The notes under the pieces were generated by a model that worked only from the letters and a program-made list of their open reading frames with translations, searched no databases and was not told the DNA's origin. Of a stretch of DNA of 64,000 nt, positions 1 through 9,800 are shown piece after piece. Within the stretch, counting starts at the first letter, position 1; the number at the start of each line of letters is the position of its first letter. Position numbers and translations under genes: made by a program. The stretch is from Halorubrum aidingense JCM 13560. GTDB lineage: Archaea > Halobacteriota > Halobacteria > Halobacteriales > Haloferacaceae. The stretch covers positions 410,932-474,931 of the forward strand of contig NZ_AOJI01000017.1 in the NCBI RefSeq assembly GCF_000336995.1, in the 5' to 3' direction.

Positions 1-9
1 CCGCAGCAC

Positions 10-243
10 GTGAAGGTAAGTATCGTGATGAATATCATCGAATCGCGCGCGAATTCCGGGTCGGTGGCGGTTAGCGATATCGTGAATGCTGCCGGTGATC
101 ACGACATCAGTGAGTCGTTCGTGGAGCACTATATCGGGAAGTGGGAGAAGTCCGGCGACGTGTACGAATCTGGTGACGGTGGTCTCAAAGTGTCGGGGTC
201 AGTGATCAGCGCTAATCCGATCAAGCTCACGGGGGGTGAGTGA
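10..243 (+). CDS. Small winged-helix-like hypothetical protein, possibly 5' truncated
   Basis: About 77 residues. The helix pattern, with helices around residues 5-12, 20-30 and 36-48 followed by a short basic-acidic wing, suggests a compact winged-helix fold, but no family was recognised. The reading frame stays open to the first base of the window, so the GTG at 10 may be internal and the protein may start outside. An in-frame ATG lies at 28. The stop overlaps the next start (GTGA), so the two genes are translationally coupled. The setting, at the left of an accessory region, suggests a plasmid- or provirus-type gene, but function is unknown. Confidence 0.5.
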   Translation: MKVSIVMNIIESRANSGSVAVSDIVNAAGDHDISESFVEHYIGKWEKSGDVYESGDGGLKVSGSVISANPIKLTGGE

Positions 244-875
244 GTATGGTGGGGCATCAAACGGCGATGAAACTGCGGTTCAACCACTCGTCGCTCGGTG
301 ACCTCCCGCCGCCCGGTGTGACGTGGCGGTGGGGGGACGTCGTCGGGACCGAGGACGGGAAAGTGGACCCGGTTGAGGCGCACGCCGCCCGGTCGCTCAT
401 TGAGAAGCGCGACGACGGTCGGTACGAAACCACGTCGTGGCTCGCCGAATACCTAGACGACCAGTACTCGATTACACTGACCGGCGAACCCGTGAAGACC
501 GACGCGGCGCAACAGGCGCTCCCCGGTATCGACGCGGGATCCCGGGCGGTGCGGGCTGACGGGTCCGGGAGCACAGCCGCGACGACGTCGAACCCGGGTG
601 CGGGTCGGCAAGTGTCGCTCACCGGCGAGAACGCGAGTGCTGCGGTCGCCGAGCTCCGCGCTGCGGAAGCGGTGCGAGTGAACGCGGCGAAGGCCGATCA
701 GGATCGTGAGTCCCGCGCGGACGGTGCGAGGCGGGTGGCGGGGCAGGCGACGATCGCCACGTACGTCGATGCAGCGGTCGCCGGCGGTATTCGACGGTCG
801 GCCGGTGACGTGTACGCGTCGCCGGTCCCGGAGTCGGTCGGTGCTCCCGTGCCGAGCGGTGCGTCGATCGCGTAA
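240..875 (+). CDS. Hypothetical protein of accessory element
   Basis: A 211-residue protein starting at GTG with a 4-nt overlap with the upstream gene. The first 75 residues look folded, with a possible winged-helix pattern (residues 44-75, KVDPVEAHAARSLIEKRD). The rest is rich in Ala, Gly, Ser and Thr and looks disordered, with an Ala/Arg-rich helix around residues 125-160. No family was recognised. It ends just before a motif resembling TGTAGTTGT that recurs after the small gene ending at 21,788. Confidence 0.5.
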   Translation: MSMVGHQTAMKLRFNHSSLGDLPPPGVTWRWGDVVGTEDGKVDPVEAHAARSLIEKRDDGRYETTSWLAEYLDDQYSITLTGEPVKTDAAQQALPGIDAGSRAVRADGSGSTAATTSNPGAGRQVSLTGENASAAVAELRAAEAVRVNAAKADQDRESRADGARRVAGQATIATYVDAAVAGGIRRSAGDVYASPVPESVGAPVPSGASIA

Positions 876-1180
876 CTGCCGGTCGCACCTCCTCTAAATT
901 TGTAGTTGTGGTTCCCCCTGGCGTTTCAGGGGCTGTACTCTCCGACAACGCCAGGCAAATACTGAGGGAACGAAGTACGTACTGGGAGTTGAACAGGCGT
1001 ACGTGCGTACGGGCGGGCATCGGTGCGAGCCGACGTCAATCCGGACGGGCGCGCTCACTGACTTGCGTACGGGTGTGCGCAGTTACGTACGTATGTACGT
1101 GTTCGTGTACGTACAGGCGTACACAGGAATGCTAGTAGCCATCGGCAGGGGTTTACCCGAGTGATCGGTGAGCATTGAAT
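876..1180. other. Noncoding stretch with dense GTAC palindromes
   Basis: No credible gene was seen. After a short sequence, TGTAGTTGTGGTT, a hairpin-like pair (CCTGGCG ... CGCCAGG) lies near 918-954 and could be a terminator. From 975 the stretch is dominated by GTAC palindromes. Confidence 0.5.
975..1122. repeat. GTAC-rich repeat cluster
   Basis: Ten GTAC tetranucleotides occur in 148 bp, several in tandem (GTACGTAC) and many preceded by GC or followed by G. Chance would give under one. Similar but shorter clusters lie at 1,490-1,630 and 10,555-10,605, and the palindrome before the serine recombinase (20,208-20,240) contains four GTACs. The clusters may be protein-binding or recombination sites; the sequence alone does not say. 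Confidence 0.6.
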
Positions 1181-1425
1181 ATGAGCTTAACCGACTCAGG
1201 AACGCCTGCAAAGCCCGTAGAGTACGACGAGGAATTGAGCGAGGTTCGATGCGCCCAGTGCGGCACTCCAGCCTCTAAGATGCAGGGACGCGCCGAGTGG
1301 TGTGCGTCGCGCTGATCGACCCCCCGGACGGTCTAGATGACGAGTGTTGAGATAGGCGACGGCGCGTTGACACACTACTGCGGCGGTTCACCGCCGGACA
1401 TCCCAAGTGAGAGGGTAACTATGTT
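1095..1425 (+). repeat. Left copy of diverged direct repeat bracketing the HEPN/methyltransferase/helicase cassette
   Basis: The GTAC-rich leader, the small CxxC ORF (1,181) and about 100 bp beyond it align with 10,555-10,900. Shared landmarks in order are a GTAC-CAGGCGTACA-type block, GAATATGAG at the start codon, CGATGCGCC, CAGGGACGCG, TGGTGTGCG, GATCGACC, ACACACT and GAGAGGG. Identity is clearly above chance but far from complete, so the duplication is old. Confidence 0.6.
1181..1315 (+). pseudogene. Truncated zinc-ribbon-like small protein (left copy)
   Basis: A 44-residue ORF with CAQC at residues 24-27 and a lone Cys at 41. The paralogue at 10,641 continues past this point with a second CxxC (CAVC) and 15 more residues. 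Aligning the DNA after TGGTGTGCG shows that this copy lacks 7 nt, which shifts the frame into an early TGA. The ancestral protein probably had two CxxC knuckles. This copy keeps the first and has lost the second. It could still be expressed as a short peptide. Confidence 0.45.
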
Positions 1426-1823
1426 ATGCGATGATCCCACCGCGGGCATATGCCAATAGAACTATGACCGGTCTGTACGGCGGGCGTAGTAGTGTGTACT
1501 CGCCTGATTCTAGGGGAATCAGCGTGTAAGCTCCTTTTTGTGTACGAACTATGGGGCGTTCAGCCGTACGAATGTGCAGTTGTGCGCGTAAGTAACTCAT
1601 ACGAGTACGAACGCTAGCACGTACGTACCTCCGCACAGAACGACGCACACGGATAGGCACGAGAGTGTGGACGGACAGAAGAATCCGAGACTACGTTTTC
1701 GGACGCACTTACATAACATGGACTACTATCAACACGGCACCCGATCGCTGGAGTGATAGAGCAAGAATTCAGTGATTACCTACCACGAATTCTAAGTCAC
1801 GGCGCTACACAACTCCGGAACAA
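1316..1823. other. Intergenic stretch without a supported gene
   Basis: This holds the tail of the direct repeat (to about 1,425), scattered GTAC motifs (1,479-1,630) and the promoter region of the next gene. The minus-strand open frame at 1,424-1,660 is low-complexity Arg/Tyr/Val coding made by the GTAC repeats and is not believed. Confidence 0.5.
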
Positions 1824-3122
1824 ATGACTGACCTCAAGCAAAAATACGTTGAGGACGCCATCCACCTTACTTCGGGTGAAGATCGGGATCTGTTGCCATC
1901 ACACGGTTCTGAGAGACAACGTCATTTGGATGGTCTCGTTCAGTACTTTGCCAACGAGTTTCCTGCAGACACCGAAGGTCTACGCATCTCGAATGACGAA
2001 TTAGAGAACCGAATTCGTGAGTTGTTGAGTGAGTCTCTATCTCGTAGTGAACCCGTTGATGCTTTTGAAGAAGAGTTTGAACAGTTACCGGACCGAATCA
2101 GAAATATATCGCTAGAGAATTACCAACTCGGTGTTCCACTAAACCTTTCGCCTCAAATTCCGTTTGATACTATTGGGTTCGGAAACTACCGTTTTGAACT
2201 CGTCGATAAAGAAGAATGGATAGAGAAGTTTGCTTCCCCCGCACTTAATGACCCAGAGTTCTCCAAACAGTTCGAACAAGTCCCTAATTCCTTTGCGGAT
2301 GATTACACGTACTGGGTGTTGGAATATGAAGCAAGAGATCCGGTACACATTCTTGAAATTGCCGACCAGTACCTAGGAGTGATTCTGGGGCAGCTGATTT
2401 ATTGTCTGTTCGATTGGAGCTACACGAATAGGTTTGACGGGGAAACCGTTTGGAACCGACCATGGTCAGAGTTGAGACTTCCTTTTGTGTACATCCTACG
2501 AGAAGAAGATGCCTTCCACAGTGCATTTTTTGACGATGATATTTCACCCAGACACTCCATAGAAATGTACCTTGATCGACAGGAGCGCCTCAAACTGCGA
2601 TACCAACAGATTCCACAACTCGACAATCCGAATGAGATTGATGAAAAGCTGATTAATGCCTTCAAGAATTTTCAATCCGGTGCTACAGAGGCAAATAGTC
2701 AACAGGCATTTTTGGACTACTGGCGCGCGGTAGAGACACTATGCAAGTTCAATGAAGATGACAAGATGGATAAGGTCGCCGAGCGAGCGAGGGCGATCAT
2801 TCCCCGACAATATCCATTGCTCAAAGAGAGATTCGACGCGATTGCAAATAAGCGAAATTCACTCGTTCACGAGAAGGTCGGTGTAACTATCACACAACGA
2901 GATAACGAATTCCTTCGGAGTGTGGTGTACAATCTAATTCCCTTTATGATTGTCAACCGGGAGTGGAATCCCGACAGAATCAAAGATTGGTTGGATATGT
3001 CCTCCAAGGAGAGTTCGGAGTTGTCACACAAGCTTCGGTTATTAGAGGAAGAAATTGAGGATAAGAAGCGAGACGTAGAGATTGCACGACGAATCCTTGA
3101 TGGTAGAGAAAGAGGATATTAA
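1824..3122 (+). CDS. Apea-type HEPN domain protein (putative defence RNase or effector)
   Basis: A 432-residue protein. Residues about 285-375 form a HEPN domain of the Apea-like type: a helix containing FLDYWRAVETLCKF, then the diagnostic R-x4-H motif RNSLVH (R344, H349) on the second core helix. HEPN proteins with this motif are often metal-independent RNases in toxin or abortive-infection systems. The N-terminal 280 residues are unrecognised and may sense a trigger; the last 45 form a coiled coil (KLRLLEEEIEDKKRD). It ends 106 bp before the methyltransferase gene in the same direction, so it probably belongs to that cassette. Base composition is AT-richer than the core genome. The HEPN call is good; RNase activity and defence role are inferred. 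Confidence 0.75.
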   Translation: MTDLKQKYVEDAIHLTSGEDRDLLPSHGSERQRHLDGLVQYFANEFPADTEGLRISNDELENRIRELLSESLSRSEPVDAFEEEFEQLPDRIRNISLENYQLGVPLNLSPQIPFDTIGFGNYRFELVDKEEWIEKFASPALNDPEFSKQFEQVPNSFADDYTYWVLEYEARDPVHILEIADQYLGVILGQLIYCLFDWSYTNRFDGETVWNRPWSELRLPFVYILREEDAFHSAFFDDDISPRHSIEMYLDRQERLKLRYQQIPQLDNPNEIDEKLINAFKNFQSGATEANSQQAFLDYWRAVETLCKFNEDDKMDKVAERARAIIPRQYPLLKERFDAIANKRNSLVHEKVGVTITQRDNEFLRSVVYNLIPFMIVNREWNPDRIKDWLDMSSKESSELSHKLRLLEEEIEDKKRDVEIARRILDGRERGY

Positions 3123-3228
3123 CCTAGCTTCAGTCAGCGATACCGAGATTTAAGTTGTATGGCGAAGCAGCATTTGATATCGACGTTCAGTTCGCCTCCT
3201 CAGAGAATCATTTCACCACTCACAAAGC

Positions 3229-6200
3229 ATGACTGACTCACAACGAGCTGAGATTAAGCGACGACTGGATGATAAGCTATCACTTGATGATTTCAAGCGA
3301 GACTATCGTTCACAGGATGAAGCTGCTACACAGTTTTTCCAAGACCTATTCGTCCAAGTACTCAATTTTAGTGAAACGGTTTCCCCTCTTGGTGATGAGA
3401 CGTGGCACCCTCTGCGAGTTCACGAGTGGTCTGATTCTGCCCGGGCTACAGATGCACGACTCTTTGCAGAGGCAGGAAACTTCCGCGTCATCTACGTTGA
3501 GCTAGAGAAAATGACCCGGACAGCGGAACGGAACGCTATCCAGAGTCTTACTCGATCCGATCAGACAAGCGGCTGGGCTATCGACGGCTCCTTCCTGACC
3601 ATATTCCACGAGCCTGACGAGGATATCTGGCACCTCGTCACGCCCTATGAGGAAGGTACAGACGACATCACGACTGGTCGCCCGGTACTCCGTCGGTACA
3701 CGCTCGGTGAAGGTGAGACCCACCGCACCGTCGCAAATGCGCTGTCGGGTATGGATGCCAGCAAGGGTCGGCTGGCAGAGCGCATCGACGAGGCGTTCCG
3801 AGTCAAGCCAGTTACCGAGGACTTCTACGAGAACTACAAGAGCACCTTCGACACGCTCAGTAAGGAACTTCGTCGTAAGGGACTGGAAATCGAGGATGCC
3901 GACCGGTACGCGCACACTACGCTCAACCGGTTGATGTTCTTCTATTACCTCCAGAAGAAGGGCTGGATTGGGAACCGGAAGGACTTCGTTCGGTGGTTCC
4001 ACGAGCAGTACGAAGAATCCGACGAAGGGAACGTGTTCCACGAGAAGTGGCTCTCGGCGCTGTTCTTCGAGGGTATGAACAGCCCGGAAGGTGGAGAGAT
4101 CGATGCTGATCTCCCCTCGGAGGTTGAGACCGCGATTTCGGGACTTCCGTACATGAACGGTGGGCTCTTCCAGCCGACTGAAGAGGACGAGAGCAACACT
4201 TTCCTATCTGACTCTGCGCTGAGGTCGGTGATCGAAGAGTTCCTCGAACAGTACAACTTCACTGTCACCGAGGAGAGCCCCTACGACATCGACGTCGCCG
4301 TCGATCCGGCGATGCTCGGGAAGATCTACGAGTCCCTGATTGCCGAGCAGGAACGCGGCGAAGCTGGCATCTTCTACACGCCTCGTGTCGAGGTGGACTT
4401 GATGTGCCGGATGGCACTGTACGAGCAGTTCTGTGACCACGCAAAGGATCTCGATGCTGAAGGGAAACAGCGGATTGTTGAGTTCATCTTCAGCGAGCCA
4501 CAAGACTGGGACGCGGAGAGCAACGGGGAAACAGAGCAACTGGAGAACATACTCCACGAACTTCGTATCGTTGACCCTGCCTGCGGTAGCGGTGCGTTCC
4601 TGGTGGGAATGAAGCAAGTGGTCACCGAGCTGTACCGGAAGCTCGGTACGACCCCGGACTACCACCTCAAAGAGCAGATCATCAACGAAAATTTGTACGG
4701 CGTCGATATCAAGGACTGGGCAGTCCGGGTTGCTGAGTTCCGGCTTTGGCTTTCGCTCGTTGAGGGCGAAGAGCAACTCCCAGACCAGCGCCCAGTGCTG
4801 CCAAACTTTTCTTTCAAGCTCAAGGTTGGTGACAGCCTGATTCAGAAACTCGACGGTAAATTCGTATCTCTTGACACCATCACGCGGACGCTTAATGGTG
4901 ATACTGGAAGCCTTCTTACCGAACTGAAAGAACTGAAACGCGAACACTTCGAAGGAGAGGCAGATCGGACGCAGGAAATCGAAGAAAAACAAATCGAATT
5001 ACTCCGTAGTCACATCAATAACCAAATTAACAAACTATCGTCGGGAGGGACACAGGAGACCCTCTTCGGAGAAACTAAAGATGACCTAAATGAGGATGTC
5101 AAGAATCGAATCGCCGATCTTGAGGAAACCCGCGATGCAATCAATAGCGCCGGTGGTACGGGCTTCTTTATGTGGGATATCGATTTCTCTGATGTTATGG
5201 TCGAGGGCGGATTTGACATTGTTATCGGGAATCCTCCCTACGTCCGTCAGAAAGAGATTATTGATCAAGGTATCCACCCCGAGATTTTGGAGAAGATGGA
5301 CAGTGATGATGTAAAGGAACTGAAAAAACGATATAAAAATGACTTAGTTGAATACGTTGAGGACACTTTCGGAATTTCACCTTACAAACGAAGCGACCTC
5401 TACGTCTACTTTTTCTTCAGAGGTTTGGATGTACTGCGAGATGGCGGAACTATCACATACATCACTTCAAATTCCTGGTTGGACGTTAACTATGGTCAAC
5501 GTCTGCAAGAAGGCCTCATGAGATTTGGTGACATCCAATATCTACTTGATAACAGAGCAGGTCCGATTTTTGATGAGGCTGATGTCAATACTGTAATCGC
5601 AATGGCGCGACGAACTGCAGGTACAGAGTCTCTAAGTGGCAATGCCTCCTTTGTCACATTCAATGACTACTACGAGAACGTTGTCCGTGCAGACGTTATG
5701 GATGAAGTGTTAGTCGGGGGAGAAGACAAATCTACAATTGAGTATCAAGATCAAGTTCTAACATACACGTCGGTGGAAAGCGGTCGGCGCGTTACCATTC
5801 CGGAGTATAGTCTGTGGCGACTTGGAGGAGGTGTTGTTGAAAATGGAGGTGGCTCCAACTCACCCGACAGCGTTTACTCAGAAAAAACAGGAGTGGGCGG
5901 GGCTCAGGCAGGACTAGAATCGTATGGTGAGTCGGGAGATGCCCCGAAGCCAGCAGGTTCGTATTCGGGTGACGAAAAGTGGAGCCAGTACCTTCAAGCC
6001 CCAGACATATACTTTGAAATTTTGGAACGGAACCAAGATCTACTAATACCGTTAGGAGAGATTGGAGAGGTTTACCGAGGAGCCACAACCGGAAATAACG
6101 CTTTCTTTTATCCAGATCAAGAGACGATTGATCGCTTTGATCTACCCGAAGAATACCTTCACCTGACAATGAAAAGTCCTCGGTCACTAAGCCGACCCTT

Positions 6201-6843
6201 AGTTACTGATGATGATTTAGACACTCAAGTGATTACGATTCCAGAGGATCCAGAGCATCCGGCTCTCCAGCGATACGTCGAATACGGAGAAGAAGAAGGA
6301 ATCCATACAGGATCGACGGTAAGTGGCCGAGATCCGTGGTATGCATTAGAAGATGAAATTGAGAAAACACAGCTCTTCTGGCGAAAAACCCACTACACCA
6401 CCCATCTCACATATTATTCGGAAAGCCCATACTATCTTGATCAGCGATTCTACGGGATCAGAATCAACGACACGTCAGAAATTGATGCTAAGACCCTTGC
6501 TGCGATTCTCAATTCGACTTATTACGCCCTTATGAAAATCCTCTACGGGAGGGAGATGAGTGGTAGGTCTGTCGAAGCTGCAGTCTATGAGGTCGAGAAA
6601 TTCCCAATTCCAGATCCCAACAAAATAAACGAAAGTCAGAAACGAGAACTTCGGGCCGCCTTTGAAGATATGTGGGGACGAGATGCTGAAGCTATTTATG
6701 ATGAATTTGAAGATCCAGCCCGTCAGCGTCTTGATGGAGCGTTATTCGAGCTTCTTGACCTCTCCGAGGAGAACCAAGAGGCGTTGTACGATAGCGTAGA
6801 ACAACTCACAAGAAAGATCCGAGAACGAGATAAACAGCGCTGA
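3229..6843 (+). CDS. Eco57I/type IIG-like adenine-specific DNA methyltransferase
   Basis: A 1204-residue N6-adenine methyltransferase. The SAM-binding motif I is DPACGSGAF (residues 449-457) and the catalytic motif IV is NPPYV (668-672). The C-terminal part, about 930-1160, resembles a TaqI/type IIG target-recognition domain (EVYRGATTGNNAFFY, then KFPIP near the end). The first 130 residues contain a beta-strand pattern ending in YVELEK that recalls a PD-(D/E)XK fold, but the spacing of the acidic and Lys residues is not canonical, so an active nuclease there is doubtful. The next gene starts 5 nt after the stop and supplies helicase and nuclease domains, so the pair probably forms a modification-restriction machine. 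The last third is AT-richer than the first half, suggesting recombination of the specificity region. Confidence 0.85.
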   Translation: MTDSQRAEIKRRLDDKLSLDDFKRDYRSQDEAATQFFQDLFVQVLNFSETVSPLGDETWHPLRVHEWSDSARATDARLFAEAGNFRVIYVELEKMTRTAERNAIQSLTRSDQTSGWAIDGSFLTIFHEPDEDIWHLVTPYEEGTDDITTGRPVLRRYTLGEGETHRTVANALSGMDASKGRLAERIDEAFRVKPVTEDFYENYKSTFDTLSKELRRKGLEIEDADRYAHTTLNRLMFFYYLQKKGWIGNRKDFVRWFHEQYEESDEGNVFHEKWLSALFFEGMNSPEGGEIDADLPSEVETAISGLPYMNGGLFQPTEEDESNTFLSDSALRSVIEEFLEQYNFTVTEESPYDIDVAVDPAMLGKIYESLIAEQERGEAGIFYTPRVEVDLMCRMALYEQFCDHAKDLDAEGKQRIVEFIFSEPQDWDAESNGETEQLENILHELRIVDPACGSGAFLVGMKQVVTELYRKLGTTPDYHLKEQIINENLYGVDIKDWAVRVAEFRLWLSLVEGEEQLPDQRPVLPNFSFKLKVGDSLIQKLDGKFVSLDTITRTLNGDTGSLLTELKELKREHFEGEADRTQEIEEKQIELLRSHINNQINKLSSGGTQETLFGETKDDLNEDVKNRIADLEETRDAINSAGGTGFFMWDIDFSDVMVEGGFDIVIGNPPYVRQKEIIDQGIHPEILEKMDSDDVKELKKRYKNDLVEYVEDTFGISPYKRSDLYVYFFFRGLDVLRDGGTITYITSNSWLDVNYGQRLQEGLMRFGDIQYLLDNRAGPIFDEADVNTVIAMARRTAGTESLSGNASFVTFNDYYENVVRADVMDEVLVGGEDKSTIEYQDQVLTYTSVESGRRVTIPEYSLWRLGGGVVENGGGSNSPDSVYSEKTGVGGAQAGLESYGESGDAPKPAGSYSGDEKWSQYLQAPDIYFEILERNQDLLIPLGEIGEVYRGATTGNNAFFYPDQETIDRFDLPEEYLHLTMKSPRSLSRPLVTDDDLDTQVITIPEDPEHPALQRYVEYGEEEGIHTGSTVSGRDPWYALEDEIEKTQLFWRKTHYTTHLTYYSESPYYLDQRFYGIRINDTSEIDAKTLAAILNSTYYALMKILYGREMSGRSVEAAVYEVEKFPIPDPNKINESQKRELRAAFEDMWGRDAEAIYDEFEDPARQRLDGALFELLDLSEENQEALYDSVEQLTRKIRERDKQR

Positions 6844-6848
6844 TCCCA

Positions 6849-9800
6849 ATGAGTAATGACAATAGCATTGGGATCATCGACAACCGTCGCTACTCCCACC
6901 TTGACGAGGTCCTAAAGTCCGGGCTCCAAAGCGAGGGTGTTGACCGGATTCGAATCGCTGTCGGCTACCTCTATATGAGTGGCCTGAAGCGACTCCGTCC
7001 TGAATTAGATGAATTCCTGGACAATGGTGGGACACTCCAGGTCCTGATGGGGAATCCGGATCAGCAAGGGTTGGACGAACTCATAGAGGCTCATCAGAAT
7101 CTTCGTCTCACTGGCACGAAATTCAGACAGTCACAGAACGTCAAGTGGAGTGAGCGCACAGAGATTCGTGCGGAAACTGCGGACAATTACTCACACCAAC
7201 TCCTCTACGAAGATCCCACTGCGGAAAATCAAGCGTTCTTCACGAAACTAATCGACTGGCTGGAACAGGGACGTATCCAACCGAAGCTCTATCTTCAAGA
7301 ACGGTTCCATGCGAAGGCGTATCTCTTTGAGAAAGATGAGGGTGACATCTTCGCTCCCAAAGACGTCGGTGTCGTTGGTTCCTCAAATCTCAGTCTCAGC
7401 GGCCTCCACAGTAATACAGAACTCAATGCCCCAGTCTACAACGAGAAGGTCACCCAACTGAAGGAGTGGTTCGATGACTTGTGGGATGACGCCGTTGAAT
7501 TCGACGACGATCTTCTTGACGCATTTGAAGACTCGTGGGTTTCGAACAACCCAGGGAACGTCTCAACGGACGATGAACCACCTGCGCTTCCGGGTGAGTC
7601 GCTTCCGGACGATACGGTAGAAACACTCCGAAATATCAGTGCGGGAACCGGGCTCCCTGCACCGTACTTGGTGTACGCGAAGATCCTCTACGAGCTTTAC
7701 AAGGAGACGCTGGAGACTGCTGAGGACTACCTGCAGTCGTTCGATGTGTACGAGGACCTTTACGAGTTCCAGCAGTGGGCGGTGAATCGCGGCATCCGTA
7801 TCGCAAACAAGTACGACGGGGTCCTGGTTTCCGACGTTGTCGGGATGGGGAAGACGTTTGTTGGTCTCGGGTTACTCGAACACTTCCACGCGCGGAATCG
7901 CCTCCGTGGGAAGAAGGGGAAGATGCTGATCATCTCGCCGAAGCATCTCCAACCGATGTGGGAGCGGATGGTCAACAAGCAGTACAACTTCAATGCGGAG
8001 GTGATCAGCCTGGGGATGGTGTCGAAGGAGGATTTCCACGAGACGTTGCTTGAAGAACACGACGATGCGTCGGTGTGCCTCGTCGATGAGGCGCATCACT
8101 TCCGGAATGACGATACGCATCGGTACAACAATTTGCAGGCGTTTCTGCCGACGGTCAATCAGACGATTCTCCTGACTGCGACGCCGTATACGAAGAGTGC
8201 CTGGGACGTGTATAATCAGATCAAGCTGTTCCACATCGAAGACCTCACGCAGATCCCGATTACGCCGCCAAACCTCTATGACTTCACCAAGATGGTGGAG
8301 AGCGGTGAGACCGATCTCTCGAATCTTCTGAGTCACGTGATGGTGCGGCGAACTCGCCAAGACATCATCGACCAGTACGGCGAGGAAGACGAGGAGGGTC
8401 AAGTGTACCTCCAGATGGGTGGTGAACGACGGTACCTCCCGGATCGGCACCTACAGACGGTCGATTACAATCTGCATGAGACGTACTCGACGGCGGACGG
8501 CGTCAATGATTCTCTGTACGATGCGATTGTGGAGACGCTAGAGGACCTCAGGTTCGCTCGGTATTCGCTTGGACAGGAAGACTACCTGAAGACGGGGTAC
8601 GGGAATCAGGACCCGTATCAGAATCTTTCCTCGATGGGGAGGAGCATTCGTGGGTTGATGAAATCTAACCTTCTGAAGCGGTTGGAAAGCAGTGTCCATG
8701 CCTTCTACACGTCCCTCAATCGGATGCTTCGGAGTTACCGAACATTCCGGGATCTTCTTGATGAGGGTACGGTCGCTGTCGGGAGCGACGTCTCCGAACT
8801 CATCAACAGTGGGGAGCAGATTGATTACATCCTTGATGAGATTGACGAGATGGTTGAGGAAGGGAAGTACGCGGCGTACCAAACCGAGGCTTTCCACCTT
8901 GACGACCTGAAGCGTGATCTTGAGACTGACATCCAACTCTTAGCTGAACTGCAAGACACCTTGGAGCCGTTCCATCAGGACATCCAGGATGACTACGCGA
9001 TGGACGACAAAGTTGAACAGCTCCGGCAGCTTCTCGGGAATCTCCGTATTGGGTCACATGAGATTCTTCAGCGCGGTGACCGGGCTGAGAAGCTGATTGT
9101 GTTCACGCAGTTCACAGACACGGTGAAGTATCTGGAAGCTGCGTTTGAGCAGTTCCAAGACCGGGGATTACTCTCTGATGACGTTCGGTTTGCGAGTGCA
9201 ACCAGTGATACCTCGAACGTCGAGAAGATCATTCAGCGATTCGCCCCTGAGGCGAATGATGCACGAGACAAAATCGACCCGAGTGACGAGATTGACGTGT
9301 TATTTGCAACCGACGTTGCGGGGGAGGGAGTCAATCTTCAGGATGCGAATTTAGTGATTAATTACGATCTCCACTGGAATCCCCTCCGTCTAATTCAGCG
9401 GATTGGTCGTGTTGACCGTCTCGGAAGCGGGCACGACGATATCTATGCGCTCAATTTCCTGCCAGAAACGGAACTCGAAGAGGAACTCGGCATCGTTGAC
9501 CGCGTTGAATCACGGGTTCAAGAAATTAGTAATGTCCTCGGTGAAGACGGAGAGATTCTGAGTCCGGAAGACAACGTGAATCGGTCGTACATGGAGGACA
9601 TCTACGCTGAAGAGGACATTGAGAGAGTCGAAGACGACGTGAACGAGATCATCGGGAGCGACGACCTCATCGGCCCCGCAAGTAGCCTTCAGGACCTCAA
9701 ACAGGAGTACTCGGATCTCCTCAGTTGGTTGGATGACCGCGACGGAATTCGGAGTGCGATGGAGTGGGGCCGAGAGTACGACGGTATCGTCATTGTCTAC

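Noticed and set aside
1424-1660. A 78-codon minus-strand frame
   Set aside because: It is built largely from GTAC-type repeats, giving Arg/Val/Tyr runs without haloarchaeal acidic composition.
3229-3620. An active PD-(D/E)XK nuclease at the N-terminus of the large methylase
   Set aside because: YVELEK has acidic residues one and three positions before the Lys, not the E-x-K spacing, and no clear upstream Asp pairs with it. A degenerate fold remains possible.
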